Shown here: piece after piece, positions 27,934 to 37,381 of the stretch
Position numbering within the stretch: position 1 is the stretch's first letter
Layout of the letters: the number at the start of each line of letters is the position of its first letter
Assembly (NCBI GenBank): GCA_900116395.1
Contig: FPAN01000002.1
Coordinates: 434,001 to 498,000, forward strand
From: Lachnospiraceae bacterium XBD2001
Lineage (GTDB): Bacteria; Bacillota; Clostridia; Lachnospirales; Lachnospiraceae
DNA length: 64,000 nt
Direction of reading: 5' to 3'
Made by a program: the position numbers and the translations under genes
The notes under the pieces: model-generated
The model's database searches: none
What the model was told of the DNA's origin: nothing
What the model saw: the letters and a program-made list of their open reading frames with translations, nothing else

Positions 27934-28608
27934 ATGGAAACATGTAAGATTGCAAATATGTATGACTTAAGCGAGACCATCGCAGCAGAGCTTTTCGAAG
28001 GCAAGACCTATCCATGGGAAGTTCTTGCAGAGATTGGAGATTTCATTAAGAAGTTGGGACCGACTCTGGATCCGGAGATTTTCGAGCAGAGAGGAGAGGA
28101 TATCTGGATTGCCAAGTCCGTTACCATCGCTCCAACCGCAACCCTAAACGGACCACTCATCATCGATGAGGGTACCGAGGTTCGCCCGGGGGCATTCATC
28201 CGTGGTAAGGCCATCATCGGTAAGAACTGTGTCATCGGTAACTCCACCGAGATTAAGAATGACGTGATTTTTAACGTGGTTCAGGTACCTCATTACAACT
28301 ATGTAGGTGATTCCGTTCTTGGCTTCCATTCTCACATGGGTGCAGGCTCCATCACTTCTAACGTGAAGTCTGATAAGACTCTTGTTGTAGTAAAAGACGG
28401 TAAGGAGTCCATCGAGACCGGTTTGAAGAAGTTTGGTGCGATGCTTGGTGACTACGTGGAAGTGGGCTGCAACAGCGTACTGAATCCGGGAACCGTCATC
28501 GGACCGCACTCCAACGTGTATCCGGTTTCCTGTGTAAGAGGCGTCGTTCCGGGACATTCCATTTACAAGAATAAGAGCGGATTCGAGATTATCCCGAAGA
28601 ACGAGTAA
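27934..28608 (+). CDS. Left-handed beta-helix acyltransferase/nucleotidyltransferase-like protein
   Basis: The 224-residue protein resembles the C-terminal beta-helix domain of GlmU-type UDP-N-acetylglucosamine pyrophosphorylases. Hexapeptide repeats run over about residues 55-205 (for example WIAKSVTIAPTATLNGPLII, then GKAIIGKNCVIGNSTEIK), with VPHYNYVGDSVLGFHSHMGA typical of such uridylyltransferase-like proteins. It lacks the N-terminal nucleotidyltransferase domain, so an acyl transfer role is possible but not shown. AGAGGTAGAAG precedes ATG 27934. It lies 21 bp after topB, suggesting one transcript. Confidence 0.8.
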   Translation: METCKIANMYDLSETIAAELFEGKTYPWEVLAEIGDFIKKLGPTLDPEIFEQRGEDIWIAKSVTIAPTATLNGPLIIDEGTEVRPGAFIRGKAIIGKNCVIGNSTEIKNDVIFNVVQVPHYNYVGDSVLGFHSHMGAGSITSNVKSDKTLVVVKDGKESIETGLKKFGAMLGDYVEVGCNSVLNPGTVIGPHSNVYPVSCVRGVVPGHSIYKNKSGFEIIPKNE

Positions 28609-28650
28609 ATGCCATACATGCGGAAGGACTAACAAAACGGGGGTAACTAG

Positions 28651-29496
28651 ATGAAGATTCAATGTGATTATTGTGATAACACATATGAGGACACTCTGTA
28701 TAACTGTCCGCATTGTGGAGCGAGGAATCCATCCCATAATGATGGAGATGCGCGTCCGAAGACAATTGAAGAACTAAAAGAATGGTATACGAATCACAAC
28801 TTGCCACCATATGAAACCACGAGGTTTTTTATCGGAATTGATTATCGTCAGCCACGTGCTTTTGGCATTTATAAAGATGGCGATCAGTTTGTTGTATATA
28901 AAAACAAGGCAGACGGAAGCAGAGCCATCCGATATGAAGGAGAGGATGAACAGTATGCCGTTCATGAATTGTGGCAACGTTTAAAGGATGAGATTGCGAA
29001 TCAAAAGAATAATCAGAGCAGAACCGGAGCAAGTGCATCGGAAACGCGAAAAGCAAATGCGCGTTATCGTCGGTCCCTAATTGCAGTTGGCATTTATGCA
29101 GTTGGAACGGTTTTATTCATGTCCTTCCTAATCGGCGTAGCTGTTTTTAAGTTTATTAATGGTCCGAAAATGGGGTATTACGTATCTGATGATAACGATA
29201 CCTATTTTGAGGATTCTTATGGTCAGTGGTATTCCTACGATGACAATGATGATAGTTGGTCGTCTGTTTCTACTGTGGATTTGCCTGATGAATTAAAAGA
29301 TAGCGATACAGTAAAGGATTATTACGTATCCTCTGATTGGAATGCATCTTATTCCAAAACGAATTGGGATGACACCACATTTTATACTGACTATCAGACC
29401 AGATGTGAGAATGATAGCTCCTCTTCGGACTCTGATAGTTGGGATTCTTCGGATTCGTGGGATAGCAGTAGCACGGATTGGGACAGTGATTGGTAA
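28651..29496 (+). CDS. Zinc-ribbon membrane protein with Asp/Ser/Trp-rich C-terminus
   Basis: The 281-residue protein starts with a short zinc ribbon (CDYCDNTYEDTLYNCPHCG, residues 5-23), a cytoplasmic region, one transmembrane segment at about residues 150-170, and an external domain with many Asp, Ser and Tyr residues. It ends in a low-complexity tail of repeated DSSDSWDSS-like units. The combination of a cytosolic zinc ribbon and an acidic exported tail suggests a cell-surface or stress protein, but I do not recognise the family. Base composition is lower in GC than the neighbours, which may mean transfer. Confidence 0.65.
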   Translation: MKIQCDYCDNTYEDTLYNCPHCGARNPSHNDGDARPKTIEELKEWYTNHNLPPYETTRFFIGIDYRQPRAFGIYKDGDQFVVYKNKADGSRAIRYEGEDEQYAVHELWQRLKDEIANQKNNQSRTGASASETRKANARYRRSLIAVGIYAVGTVLFMSFLIGVAVFKFINGPKMGYYVSDDNDTYFEDSYGQWYSYDDNDDSWSSVSTVDLPDELKDSDTVKDYYVSSDWNASYSKTNWDDTTFYTDYQTRCENDSSSSDSDSWDSSDSWDSSSTDWDSDW

Positions 29497-29526
29497 AGCA
29501 ATATTAAGGCTTGCAGACGATTTAAT

Positions 29527-29555
29527 TTTACAAAATCTAATTTGCGCGTTATAAT
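29527..29555 (+). promoter_or_regulatory. Promoter of the DUF3737-patB operon
   Basis: TTTACA (29527-29532) and TATAAT (29550-29555) are separated by 17 bp, ending 21 bp before ATG 29577. Confidence 0.62.
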
Positions 29556-29576
29556 TCCTATTGGAGGAATAATGTA

Positions 29577-30461
29577 ATGAAAGAATATAGAAATGAATTT
29601 TTCAAAGGAGAGCGTGCGCTCTACGGAGAAACAGATGCAAGAATCGTTGATTCTATTTTTGATGATGGAGAATCTCCACTGAAGGAAAGCAAGCAGATTG
29701 AGGTTTATGATTCTCAGTTCAAATACAAGTACCCGTTGTGGTATTCCAAGGATGTGACAGTAGAGCGCTGTAACTGGTTTGAGATGGCCCGTTCCGGTGT
29801 TTGGTACACCAACAATATCACCGTTCGGAATTCCCTAATTACAGCACCGAAGAATTTCAGACGCTGCGATGGCGTGACATTGGAAAATGTCCAGTTAACA
29901 AACGCAGAGGAGACCTTCTGGAACTGTAAGAATGTAAAGCTTGTAAATGTCAGCGCTAAGGGCAATTACTTCGGAATGAACAATGAGCAGGTGGAAGTCG
30001 ACGGATTGAAGCTGGACGGCAACTATGCCTTTGACGGAGCTAAGAATCTAACCATTCGCAACTCTGTCCTGTTGTCCAAGGATAGCTTCTGGAATACGGA
30101 GAATGTAACCGTTTACGATTCCTATATTTGTGGCGAGTACTTGGGTTGGAACTCCAAGAACCTGACTTTTATCAATTGTACCATCGAGAGTGAACAGGGC
30201 ATGTGTTACATCGATTCCCTGAAGATGGAGAACTGCAAGCTGATCAATACGACGCTGGCTTTTGAGTTCGTAAGCAATGTGGATGCAGAGATTACCACTG
30301 GCATCAAGAGCGTGTTCAATCCTATCAGCGGAACCATCACGGCTCCGGAGATTGAGACCTTGATTGTGGAACCGGACCTGGTAGATCCGGCAAAAACACG
30401 AATTGCCTGCAAGCAGATTGGCAAGCAGGAAGAAGTTGTAGAATGGCGACGCAAGAACTAA
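29577..30461 (+). CDS. DUF3737 family protein (right-handed beta-helix)
   Basis: The 294-residue protein is built from repeating short beta-strand rungs (for example DVTVERCNWFEMARSGVWYT, then NNITVRNSLITAPKNFRRC), giving a pectate-lyase-like beta-helix without export signal. The N-terminal MKEYRNEFFKGERALYGETD and the rung pattern are typical of DUF3737. GGAGGAATAATGTA precedes the start. The gene is 13 bp upstream of a MalY/PatB enzyme, an arrangement I recall as common for this family, but the function is unknown. Confidence 0.85.
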   Translation: MKEYRNEFFKGERALYGETDARIVDSIFDDGESPLKESKQIEVYDSQFKYKYPLWYSKDVTVERCNWFEMARSGVWYTNNITVRNSLITAPKNFRRCDGVTLENVQLTNAEETFWNCKNVKLVNVSAKGNYFGMNNEQVEVDGLKLDGNYAFDGAKNLTIRNSVLLSKDSFWNTENVTVYDSYICGEYLGWNSKNLTFINCTIESEQGMCYIDSLKMENCKLINTTLAFEFVSNVDAEITTGIKSVFNPISGTITAPEIETLIVEPDLVDPAKTRIACKQIGKQEEVVEWRRKN

Positions 30462-30474
30462 TAGGAGACAGGAT

Positions 30475-31632
30475 ATGGGAGTATACAACTTTGATTTGGA
30501 AGTGAATCGTCGCGGCACGGATTCCATGAAGTGGGACGTGGCGGACAATGAGCTGCCGATGTGGGTGGCGGATATGGATTTTCAGACGGCACCGGAAATT
30601 CGCTTGGCACTGGCAAAGCGCGTAGAGGAAGGTGTTTTCGGTTATACCGACGTCTCCGATGACTGGTACGAAGCCTATATAAACTGGTGGAAGAATCGCC
30701 ACGGATTGGAGATTTCCAAGGATTGGCTGATGTTTTGTACCGGCGTGATTCCGGCCATTTCTTCCATCGTGCGGAAGCTTACCACCCCCAATGAGAAGGT
30801 GATTGTGCAGACACCGGTTTACAATATCTTTTTTAACAGTATCGTAAATAACGGATGTCGCGTGTCAGAGAGTCCGCTGCGTTATGAGCACGGCGAATAT
30901 TCCATGGATTTTGAGGATTTGGAAGAAAAAATGGCAGATCCTCAGGCTTCCCTTATGATTCTTTGCAACCCTCATAATCCGGTGAGCAAAATCTGGTCCA
31001 AGGAAGACTTGGCCCGGGTCGGTGAATTGGCGGCGAAGTATGGGGTGACTGTGATTTCCGATGAGATTCATTGTGATTTGACGGCTCCCGGCAAGGAGTA
31101 TGTGCCGTTTGCCGGTGTTTCCGATACCTGCAGAGATGTTAGCATTACCTGCGTTGCACCGACGAAAGCCTTCAGTATTCCGGGCATTCAGACGGCAGCC
31201 ATTTTTGTACCGAATCCATTCCTGCGCCACAAGGTATGGCGTGGCATCAATACGGATGAGGTGGCAGAGCCTAATGTATTTGCGGCTCATGCAGCTGTGG
31301 CAGCTTTCAATCAAGGTGGCCCTTGGCTGGACGAATTGCGGGAGTATCTCTTTGATAATCGAAGAAGAGTGGAGGAGTTTGTGGATGCACAGATTCCGCA
31401 ACTGTATGTGGTACGTGGAGATGCGACCTATCTGCTTTGGATTGACGTGAGCGCCCTTGGAATTCCAAGTGATGTGCTGGCTGGACAAATCCGCCAGTCT
31501 ACCGGCTTGTATCTATCTGCCGGAACTGCTTATGGAGCGTGCGGCAAAGACTTTTTACGTATGAATGTGGCTTGTACCAGGGCAACGTTGGAAGACGGAC
31601 TGTCCCGATTGCTGGCTTTTTTTGAAAAATAA
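30475..31632 (+). CDS. MalY/PatB family PLP-dependent C-S lyase (cystathionine beta-lyase type)
   Basis: This 385-residue fold-type I PLP enzyme carries the MalY/PatB hallmarks KWDVADNELPMWVADMDF near the N-terminus, GVIPAISSIV, LCNPHNPVSKIW, SDEIHCDL, and the PLP lysine K231 in VAPTKAFSIPGIQ. Such enzymes cleave cystathionine or related cysteine conjugates to homocysteine or thiols, pyruvate and ammonia. It forms an operon with DUF3737. Whether it acts in methionine synthesis, thiol release or regulation as MalY does in E. coli cannot be told from sequence. Confidence 0.88.
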   Translation: MGVYNFDLEVNRRGTDSMKWDVADNELPMWVADMDFQTAPEIRLALAKRVEEGVFGYTDVSDDWYEAYINWWKNRHGLEISKDWLMFCTGVIPAISSIVRKLTTPNEKVIVQTPVYNIFFNSIVNNGCRVSESPLRYEHGEYSMDFEDLEEKMADPQASLMILCNPHNPVSKIWSKEDLARVGELAAKYGVTVISDEIHCDLTAPGKEYVPFAGVSDTCRDVSITCVAPTKAFSIPGIQTAAIFVPNPFLRHKVWRGINTDEVAEPNVFAAHAAVAAFNQGGPWLDELREYLFDNRRRVEEFVDAQIPQLYVVRGDATYLLWIDVSALGIPSDVLAGQIRQSTGLYLSAGTAYGACGKDFLRMNVACTRATLEDGLSRLLAFFEK

Positions 31633-31640
31633 GATTGATA

Positions 31641-31669
31641 TTGACTTTCCTCCTTTTTACAGGTATAAA
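31641..31669 (+). promoter_or_regulatory. Enolase promoter
   Basis: TTGACT (31641-31646) and TATAAA (31664-31669) are separated by 17 bp, about 60 bp upstream of the strong ribosome site AAAGGAGGAAG. Confidence 0.7.
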
Positions 31670-31693
31670 AATGTTAGCGACACATAACAGTGA

Positions 31694-33031
<1,338 letters not shown>

Positions 33032-33044
33032 GTTTTGGAAAAAG

Positions 33045-33083
33045 AATACGCTCCGTGGATATATCCGCAGGGCGTATTTTTTT
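33045..33083 (+). terminator. Intrinsic terminator of eno
   Basis: AATACGC pairs with GCGTATT over an inner GGAT/ATCC stem, followed by seven T. Confidence 0.8.
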
Positions 33084-33098
33084 ATCTCATCATTTCGG

Positions 33099-33127
33099 TT
33101 GAGTTGGGGCGCGGAATGCATTATAAA
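33099..33127 (+). promoter_or_regulatory. Promoter of the chemoreceptor gene
   Basis: TTGAGT (33099-33104) and TATAAA (33122-33127) are separated by 17 bp, upstream of GGAGGAAAATAATT-ATG at 33195. Confidence 0.58.
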
Positions 33128-33194
33128 TAATATATATAGCCGCAGTCCTGAATTGTTGGCAATCAAACAAACGGAATACGGGAGGAAAATAATT

Positions 33195-34718
33195 ATGGAG
33201 AATGAAAAGAAGTTTAAGTATGCAGTCGAGCGCGAACGCGTGCGCCGCATAAATAAGGCTTTGTTTATAGGTTTTGCGATGATTTACTTCTGCATCATCG
33301 TGGCTGCTTCCACACAGTACTTTGCTCACAAAGTAAGTGCAGTCCAGGGCGGAACGATCATCGGTTTATCTGTTCTTTTCTTAGCAATCGTTGGAATTCT
33401 TTTGAAAACAAATCCCATGGGAAATACCGCAAGAAACGTATCTGTCATCCTGATGGCTGCTATGGTAATCCTTGGATCGATGTTCTTAAATTCCAATTAC
33501 GTGATGGTATTTGGATGTTTCCCGTTGATTGGATACATCGCTTATAACGATTTTCGCTTTCAGACCAGATCCTTTTTTATCCTTGGCATCGTAGCTTCAG
33601 CACAATTTTTTATTCGTTGGTTGGTGTTAAACTCATTGACCGATCCGCTGGCGGATGCACAGACAGTGTTTGCTGTATTGTTAGTTCTTTTGGCTGCTCT
33701 GATCATGGGAAAAATCAATTGTGATTTCCTTCGGGATATCACTGGCAAGTTAAAAGAAGAGCAGACCCAGACACAGGCTATGATGAAGGATGTGCTTCAC
33801 GTGGCGGGCAAGGTTCGCCAGGGAACCACGGATGCCATGGACGTTGTGGACAAGCTTTCCAACTCCACCGGTACGGTAACCGGCGCTGTTCGTGACATTT
33901 CCGAATCTACCCAGAATACGGCAGAGAACATCCAGCATCAGACCGTGATGACCCAGAATATCCAGAGTTCCATCGATAAGATTCTGACCCATGCCCAGCA
34001 GATGGTTTCCATTGCAAAAGATTCCGAGGAAGTAAATGTGAACGGAATGAAGATTATGGATAACCTGAAGGAGCAGGCGAAGATTATTTCCCAGACCAAT
34101 GCCAACGTGTCTGAGACCATGGCACATCTGCAGGAGAAGGCAGAAGAGGTAAAGAGCGTTGTTGGAACCATTTTTGCCATTTCCAACCAGACCAACCTTC
34201 TTGCTTTGAATGCATCTATTGAGTCTGCACGTGCCGGTGAGGCAGGCCGCGGTTTTGCAGTCGTAGCAGACGAGATTCGTCAGCTTGCAGAGAAGACCAA
34301 GGAAGAGACAGAGAACATCGAGCGCGTGTTAGATGAGCTCTCTGAGAATGCACAGGCAGCTGCCGATGCAGTCACTTCTTCTGTGGATGCTACCAACACC
34401 GAGGATGCTTTGATTAACGATGCATCCGATAGCTTTTCTAATATCAGTGGTGATGTAAACAGTCTGACCGGCATGATCAATGAAGTGGATCAGATGCTCA
34501 ATGAATTGGCTTCCGCCAATAACCAGATTGTGGATGCGATTACACAGCTTTCCGCAACCACAGAGGAAGTAACAGCTTCCTCCTCTCAGGCAGAGTCGTT
34601 ATCGAACGAGAATCTTGAGAATGCAGACTATGCGCGTACATTCCTGAATGATGTGATGCAGGTATCTGCGCAACTTGATAAGTATACAACACAGACAATC
34701 GAAGAAGAGGAAGAATAA
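33195..34718 (+). CDS. Methyl-accepting chemotaxis protein
   Basis: The 507-residue receptor has a short cytoplasmic N-terminus, about six hydrophobic segments over residues 20-180 with no large external sensor, and a C-terminal signalling coiled-coil domain. The MCP hairpin tip reads [20 protein letters not shown], followed by [20 protein letters not shown]. It signals through CheA/CheW, neither of which is in this window. ATG 33195 has the ribosome site GGAGGAAAAT; in-frame codons back to 32982 overlap enolase and are rejected. The compact membrane sensor suggests detection of a membrane or intracellular cue. Confidence 0.92.
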   Translation: MENEKKFKYAVERERVRRINKALFIGFAMIYFCIIVAASTQYFAHKVSAVQGGTIIGLSVLFLAIVGILLKTNPMGNTARNVSVILMAAMVILGSMFLNSNYVMVFGCFPLIGYIAYNDFRFQTRSFFILGIVASAQFFIRWLVLNSLTDPLADAQTVFAVLLVLLAALIMGKINCDFLRDITGKLKEEQTQTQAMMKDVLHVAGKVRQGTTDAMDVVDKLSNSTGTVTGAVRDISESTQNTAENIQHQTVMTQNIQSSIDKILTHAQQMVSIAKDSEEVNVNGMKIMDNLKEQAKIISQTNANVSETMAHLQEKAEEVKSVVGTIFAISNQTNLLALNASIESARAGEAGRGFAVVADEIRQLAEKTKEETENIERVLDELSENAQAAADAVTSSVDATNTEDALINDASDSFSNISGDVNSLTGMINEVDQMLNELASANNQIVDAITQLSATTEEVTASSSQAESLSNENLENADYARTFLNDVMQVSAQLDKYTTQTIEEEEE

Positions 34719-34726
34719 AAGAATAC

Positions 34727-34757
34727 GCTCCGTGGATGATTCCACGGAGCGCTTTTT
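34727..34757. terminator. Bidirectional terminator between chemoreceptor and azlD
   Basis: The perfect 10-bp stem GCTCCGTGGA (34727-34736) pairs with TCCACGGAGC (34741-34750), with GCTTTTT following on the + strand and an A-rich run before it. It serves the two convergent transcription units. Confidence 0.82.
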
Positions 34758-35049
34758 ATATCATCAGTTCTACTATAAATACGACGATACAGGAAGCAAG
34801 TGCTACGATTGGAAGGCTCTTTCCGCGCCATCCAAGGAAGAGTGCAACCACAAGTCCTGCGGCTGCGCTGATGACACTTCCGGTGGCATAGAAGATGGCC
34901 GGAATGGTCATAGCAGTTAGGCAGGCGTATGGTACATAGTATAAGAAACTTTGGATGTATTTGTTTTTGATTTCTTTTTGAAACAGGACCAGTGGCAACA
35001 TACGAATCAGGTAGGTGGTCACGGCCATTAATAACATGTATTTTACCAT
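34756..35049 (-). CDS. azlD: AzlD-type branched-chain amino acid exporter subunit
   Basis: The 97-residue membrane protein has about four hydrophobic segments and the AzlD-family pattern TTYLIRMLPLVLF near the N-terminus, followed by FLYYVPYACLTAMTIPAIF. AzlD is the small partner of AzlC in the LIV-E exporter. Its ATG at 35049 overlaps the azlC stop by one base (TAATG), showing coupled translation. An in-frame extension to 35181 lies within azlC and has no ribosome site. Confidence 0.88.
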   Translation of the reverse strand: MVKYMLLMAVTTYLIRMLPLVLFQKEIKNKYIQSFLYYVPYACLTAMTIPAIFYATGSVISAAAGLVVALFLGWRGKSLPIVALASCIVVFIVELMI

Positions 35050-35810
35050 TAGGAATCCGCCTCCTTTGCATTTTCGACCGGGAAGAGGACGGCGCCGATG
35101 CCGGCAGCTACCACGGTGCAGATAATAATTGCAAAGCCGGAGGAAATCCGGGAGAGCATTGGTGCATATTTTAGAATGCAACTGATCAATAGTGCAATGC
35201 CTGCTACAACGGCAATATGGTGATTTTTTCGGGCCGGAGGCATCACAATCGCTACGAACATGGCGTAGAGGGCGATACCAAGAGCGCTTTGCACGGATGT
35301 AGGCAGCAGGTTATTTGCGATGCCGCCGACAATTGCGCCAAGGGACCATGCAAGAATCGGTGTAATCTCAAGCCCCATCATATAAGCGAAAGTCACCGGG
35401 GTGTCACGGCTAACGGACACGGCAAAAATCTCGTCAGTAACTCCGAATGCCATCACAAGGCGCTTGCCGGTGTGACAATTTTTGGAAAGTTTCTGGGTAA
35501 GGGATAGACTCATCAGTGCGTAGCGCAGGTTGATGACCAGCTGGGTTAGGAACATTTCGAAGTAGGTAGTTCCGGCGATAATCAGCTGTAAGCCTGCAAA
35601 CTGGCCGGCACTGGTAACATTCACAAGAGAGAATAGCCCTGCCATCCAGGGAGAAATACCGGCTTTGGCGGCCATAATCCCGAAGGTAAAGCAAACGCTA
35701 AAGTATCCAATGGCGATGGGCAGGGAATCCCGCGTGCCGGTTAGAAATTCAGTTGTTGGTGTAATCTTTTCTTTTTCCATAGTGTCTTTATTATAGGAAT
35801 TCTGCCTCAT
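35049..35810 (-). CDS. azlC: AzlC-type branched-chain amino acid exporter subunit
   Basis: The protein is about 253 residues with six to seven membrane segments. TRDSLPIAIGYFSVCFTFGI near the N-terminus and SPWMAGLFSLVNVTSAGQFA are typical of AzlC/YgaZ. With AzlD it exports leucine, isoleucine, valine and analogues. The start is uncertain. ATG 35810 has AAAGGAG 12 nt upstream, while ATG 35780 lies only about 3 nt after the expected transcription start of a good promoter (35818-35790) and would be nearly leaderless. Element E1 lies just upstream. Confidence 0.85.
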   Translation of the reverse strand: MRQNSYNKDTMEKEKITPTTEFLTGTRDSLPIAIGYFSVCFTFGIMAAKAGISPWMAGLFSLVNVTSAGQFAGLQLIIAGTTYFEMFLTQLVINLRYALMSLSLTQKLSKNCHTGKRLVMAFGVTDEIFAVSVSRDTPVTFAYMMGLEITPILAWSLGAIVGGIANNLLPTSVQSALGIALYAMFVAIVMPPARKNHHIAVVAGIALLISCILKYAPMLSRISSGFAIIICTVVAAGIGAVLFPVENAKEADS

Positions 35811-35818
35811 TTTCTCAA
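35790..35818 (-). promoter_or_regulatory. azlCD promoter overlapping the possible azlC start
   Basis: On the minus strand TTGAGA (35818-35813) and TATAAT (35795-35790) have a 17-bp spacer. Transcription would begin near 35783, just before ATG 35780. Confidence 0.5.
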
Positions 35819-35841
35819 GGTTCTCCTTTCGAAGGTTCATT

Positions 35842-35969
35842 TCTTGCTGCCCCCTGTGGGAGATTGTTGCTGCATCCACCGGAGCGTCAAGGGTGCGAAG
35901 CACCTCTTCGAGGCGTTGCCCTTGACTCCCCGCCGCCTGCAGCAGATTTGTTGACAAGGGGCAGCAAGA
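35842..35969 (+). repeat. Multi-stem intergenic element E1 (one of three)
   Basis: A perfect 12-bp terminal inverted repeat TCTTGCTGCCCC (35842-35853) / GGGGCAGCAAGA (35958-35969) encloses a second stem TGCTGCA/TGCAGCA. A core stem GTCAAGGG/CCCTTGAC is capped by two small hairpins, GTGC-GAA-GCAC and CCTC-TTC-GAGG. The core and outer CCCC..TGGGAGAT motif recur in E2 and E3. It lies upstream of azlC and 14 bp before array A. Confidence 0.8.
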
Positions 35970-35982
35970 GAAGTGGTGAATT

Positions 35983-36301
35983 TCAGTATTTCCGGCGCCA
36001 TAGCGCGAAAATACTGATGGCTGGAAGAATCAGGAGTACGGGAGGTAGGTCTATTTCAGTATCCTGGGCTGTGGGAAGGTGAAATACTGATTATGAGCGA
36101 GGCTGGCTGACTGGCAGGGAGCGTAGAATCAGTATTTGAACGCTGTGGTAGAGAGAATACTGAATTGGAGTCTGGCTGGCAGCAGGCGGGCAGGCGGATT
36201 ATCAGTATTTCAGCTTTAGAGAAGCGAGAATACTGATATAGAGGCTGGCGGGTAGGTTGTGGGAAGGATTGCTTTCAGTCATTAGAGAGTGAGAATACTG
36301 A
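35983..36301 (+). repeat. Phased palindrome array A (five units, TCAGTAT family)
   Basis: Palindromes with ends TCAGTAT and ATACTGA begin at 35983, 36056, 36129, 36202 and 36275: every step is exactly 73 bp. The first four units are 35 bp and the fifth is 27 bp. Units 2 and 3 share an inner GCTGTGG with array B; intervening 38-bp segments are only loosely alike (several contain GGCTGGC). No coding frame spans the region. It continues directly into array D. Confidence 0.9.
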
Positions 36302-36338
36302 AAGTACGACAGCTCAGAGGTTGTGTTGTGGCGTGGCG

Positions 36339-36665
36339 GCAGAGGGATTTAATGAATTGGCGAATCCCTATGCCAATTTGGCCATATAAGGGCAGGCTGA
36401 AATAGTTAAAAGCATAGGGAATCAGGAATAATTGGAATCCCTCTGTATGAGACGCTGATTTTGGAGCAGTCTAGAGCATCTAAAGCATAGGGATTTCTAA
36501 ATAATGGAATTCCCTCTGCCGGAGCGGTGGGAATAGAGCATTAAAGCAGGAAAAAAGGCATAGGAAAGCGGGATAATAGTAAATCCCTATGCCCGGGCGG
36601 CCTAATGGGATAAAGATAACGGGAAAACAGGCATAGGGATTGAAAGAAAACGGGAATCCCTATGC
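36339..36665 (+). repeat. Phased palindrome array D (five units, GCATAG family)
   Basis: Five 35-bp palindromes begin at 36339, 36412, 36485, 36558 and 36631, all 73 bp apart. Ends are GCATAG or GCAGAG with CTATGC or CTCTGC/T; the best unit (36631) has a 12-bp stem GGCATAGGGATT/AATCCCTATGCC. The stem family is that of array C 14 kb away, while the adjoining array A uses an unrelated stem with the same spacing. The step from array A's last unit is 64 bp, roughly accounted for by that unit's 8-bp shortening. Confidence 0.9.
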
Positions 36666-36682
36666 CGCCAGCAACAAAACTC

Positions 36683-36711
36683 AAGACATGTGGTATAAAA
36701 AGTGCTATCAT
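36683..36711 (+). promoter_or_regulatory. Possible mscL promoter
   Basis: AAGACA (36683-36688) and TATCAT (36706-36711) are separated by 17 bp, directly after array D. The -35 is weak. Confidence 0.4.
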
Positions 36712-36779
36712 AGTATTTGGTGATACGTTGTATCTCCAACAAACACATTTGACCAGTCTTATGAGAGGAGTATCTAGAG

Positions 36780-37265
36780 ATGAGTGAAGAATTAAAGAAA
36801 AAGGGCAAGGGATTTGCTGCAGAGTTCCGTGAGTTTATTATGCGTGGCAATGTGCTGGATTTGGCAGTTGGTGTTATCATCGGCGGTGCATTCCAGAGCA
36901 TCATCAATTCCCTGGTTAACGATATAATTATGCCGCTGATTTCCGCAATCACCGGCGGTATTGATTTCACCAACTGGTTCGTAGCATTGGATGGCAAGGA
37001 ATATGCAACCTTGGCGCAGGCTCAGGAAGCCGGTGCAGCAACCTTGAACTATGGTACCTTCATTACCGTTGTGATCAACTTCATCTTAATGGCATTGGTA
37101 GTATTCTGTTTGGTGAAGGCATTGAACAGGGTAGCAGAGCGTGTGAAAAAAGACGACGCTGCTGAGGAGGCTGCAGAGCCAACCGAGAAGGAGTGCCCAT
37201 ACTGCAAGTCCATGATTCCGATTGCAGCAACCAAGTGTGCACATTGTACTTCTGATGTAGAGTAA
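36780..37265 (+). CDS. mscL: Large-conductance mechanosensitive channel with C-terminal zinc ribbon
   Basis: The 161-residue protein has the MscL core: FAAEFREFIMRGNVLDLAVG, then VIIGGAFQSIINSLVNDIIM (first membrane helix), a periplasm-facing loop, a second helix at about residues 95-118 and a charged helix. It opens under membrane tension to release solutes in hypo-osmotic shock. Unlike the classical channel it ends in a four-cysteine zinc ribbon (CPYCKSMIPIAATKCAHC, about 139-156), a variant seen in some Firmicutes. ATG 36780 follows GAGAGGAGTATCTAG. Confidence 0.94.
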   Translation: MSEELKKKGKGFAAEFREFIMRGNVLDLAVGVIIGGAFQSIINSLVNDIIMPLISAITGGIDFTNWFVALDGKEYATLAQAQEAGAATLNYGTFITVVINFILMALVVFCLVKALNRVAERVKKDDAAEEAAEPTEKECPYCKSMIPIAATKCAHCTSDVE

Positions 37266-37281
37266 ATATTGTAATCCCTGT

Positions 37282-37313
37282 GGGAGCTGCGCTTTGCAGC
37301 TCCCCTTTCTTTT
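37282..37313 (+). terminator. Intrinsic terminator of mscL
   Basis: The stem GGGAGCTGC/GCAGCTCCC has loop GCTTT and is followed by CTTTCTTTTG. Confidence 0.82.
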
Positions 37314-37381
37314 GTGTTTTTTATCATGGAATTGTAGTAAAATAGAAGAGCAAAAGAAATATTGCTATGGAGAGCATAAGC

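Noticed and set aside
35983..36665. CRISPR array
   Set aside because: The 35-bp unit and 38-bp gap look CRISPR-like, but unit interiors differ from each other, only the palindromic ends are shared, gap segments show residual similarity, two stem families alternate, and no cas gene is in the window.
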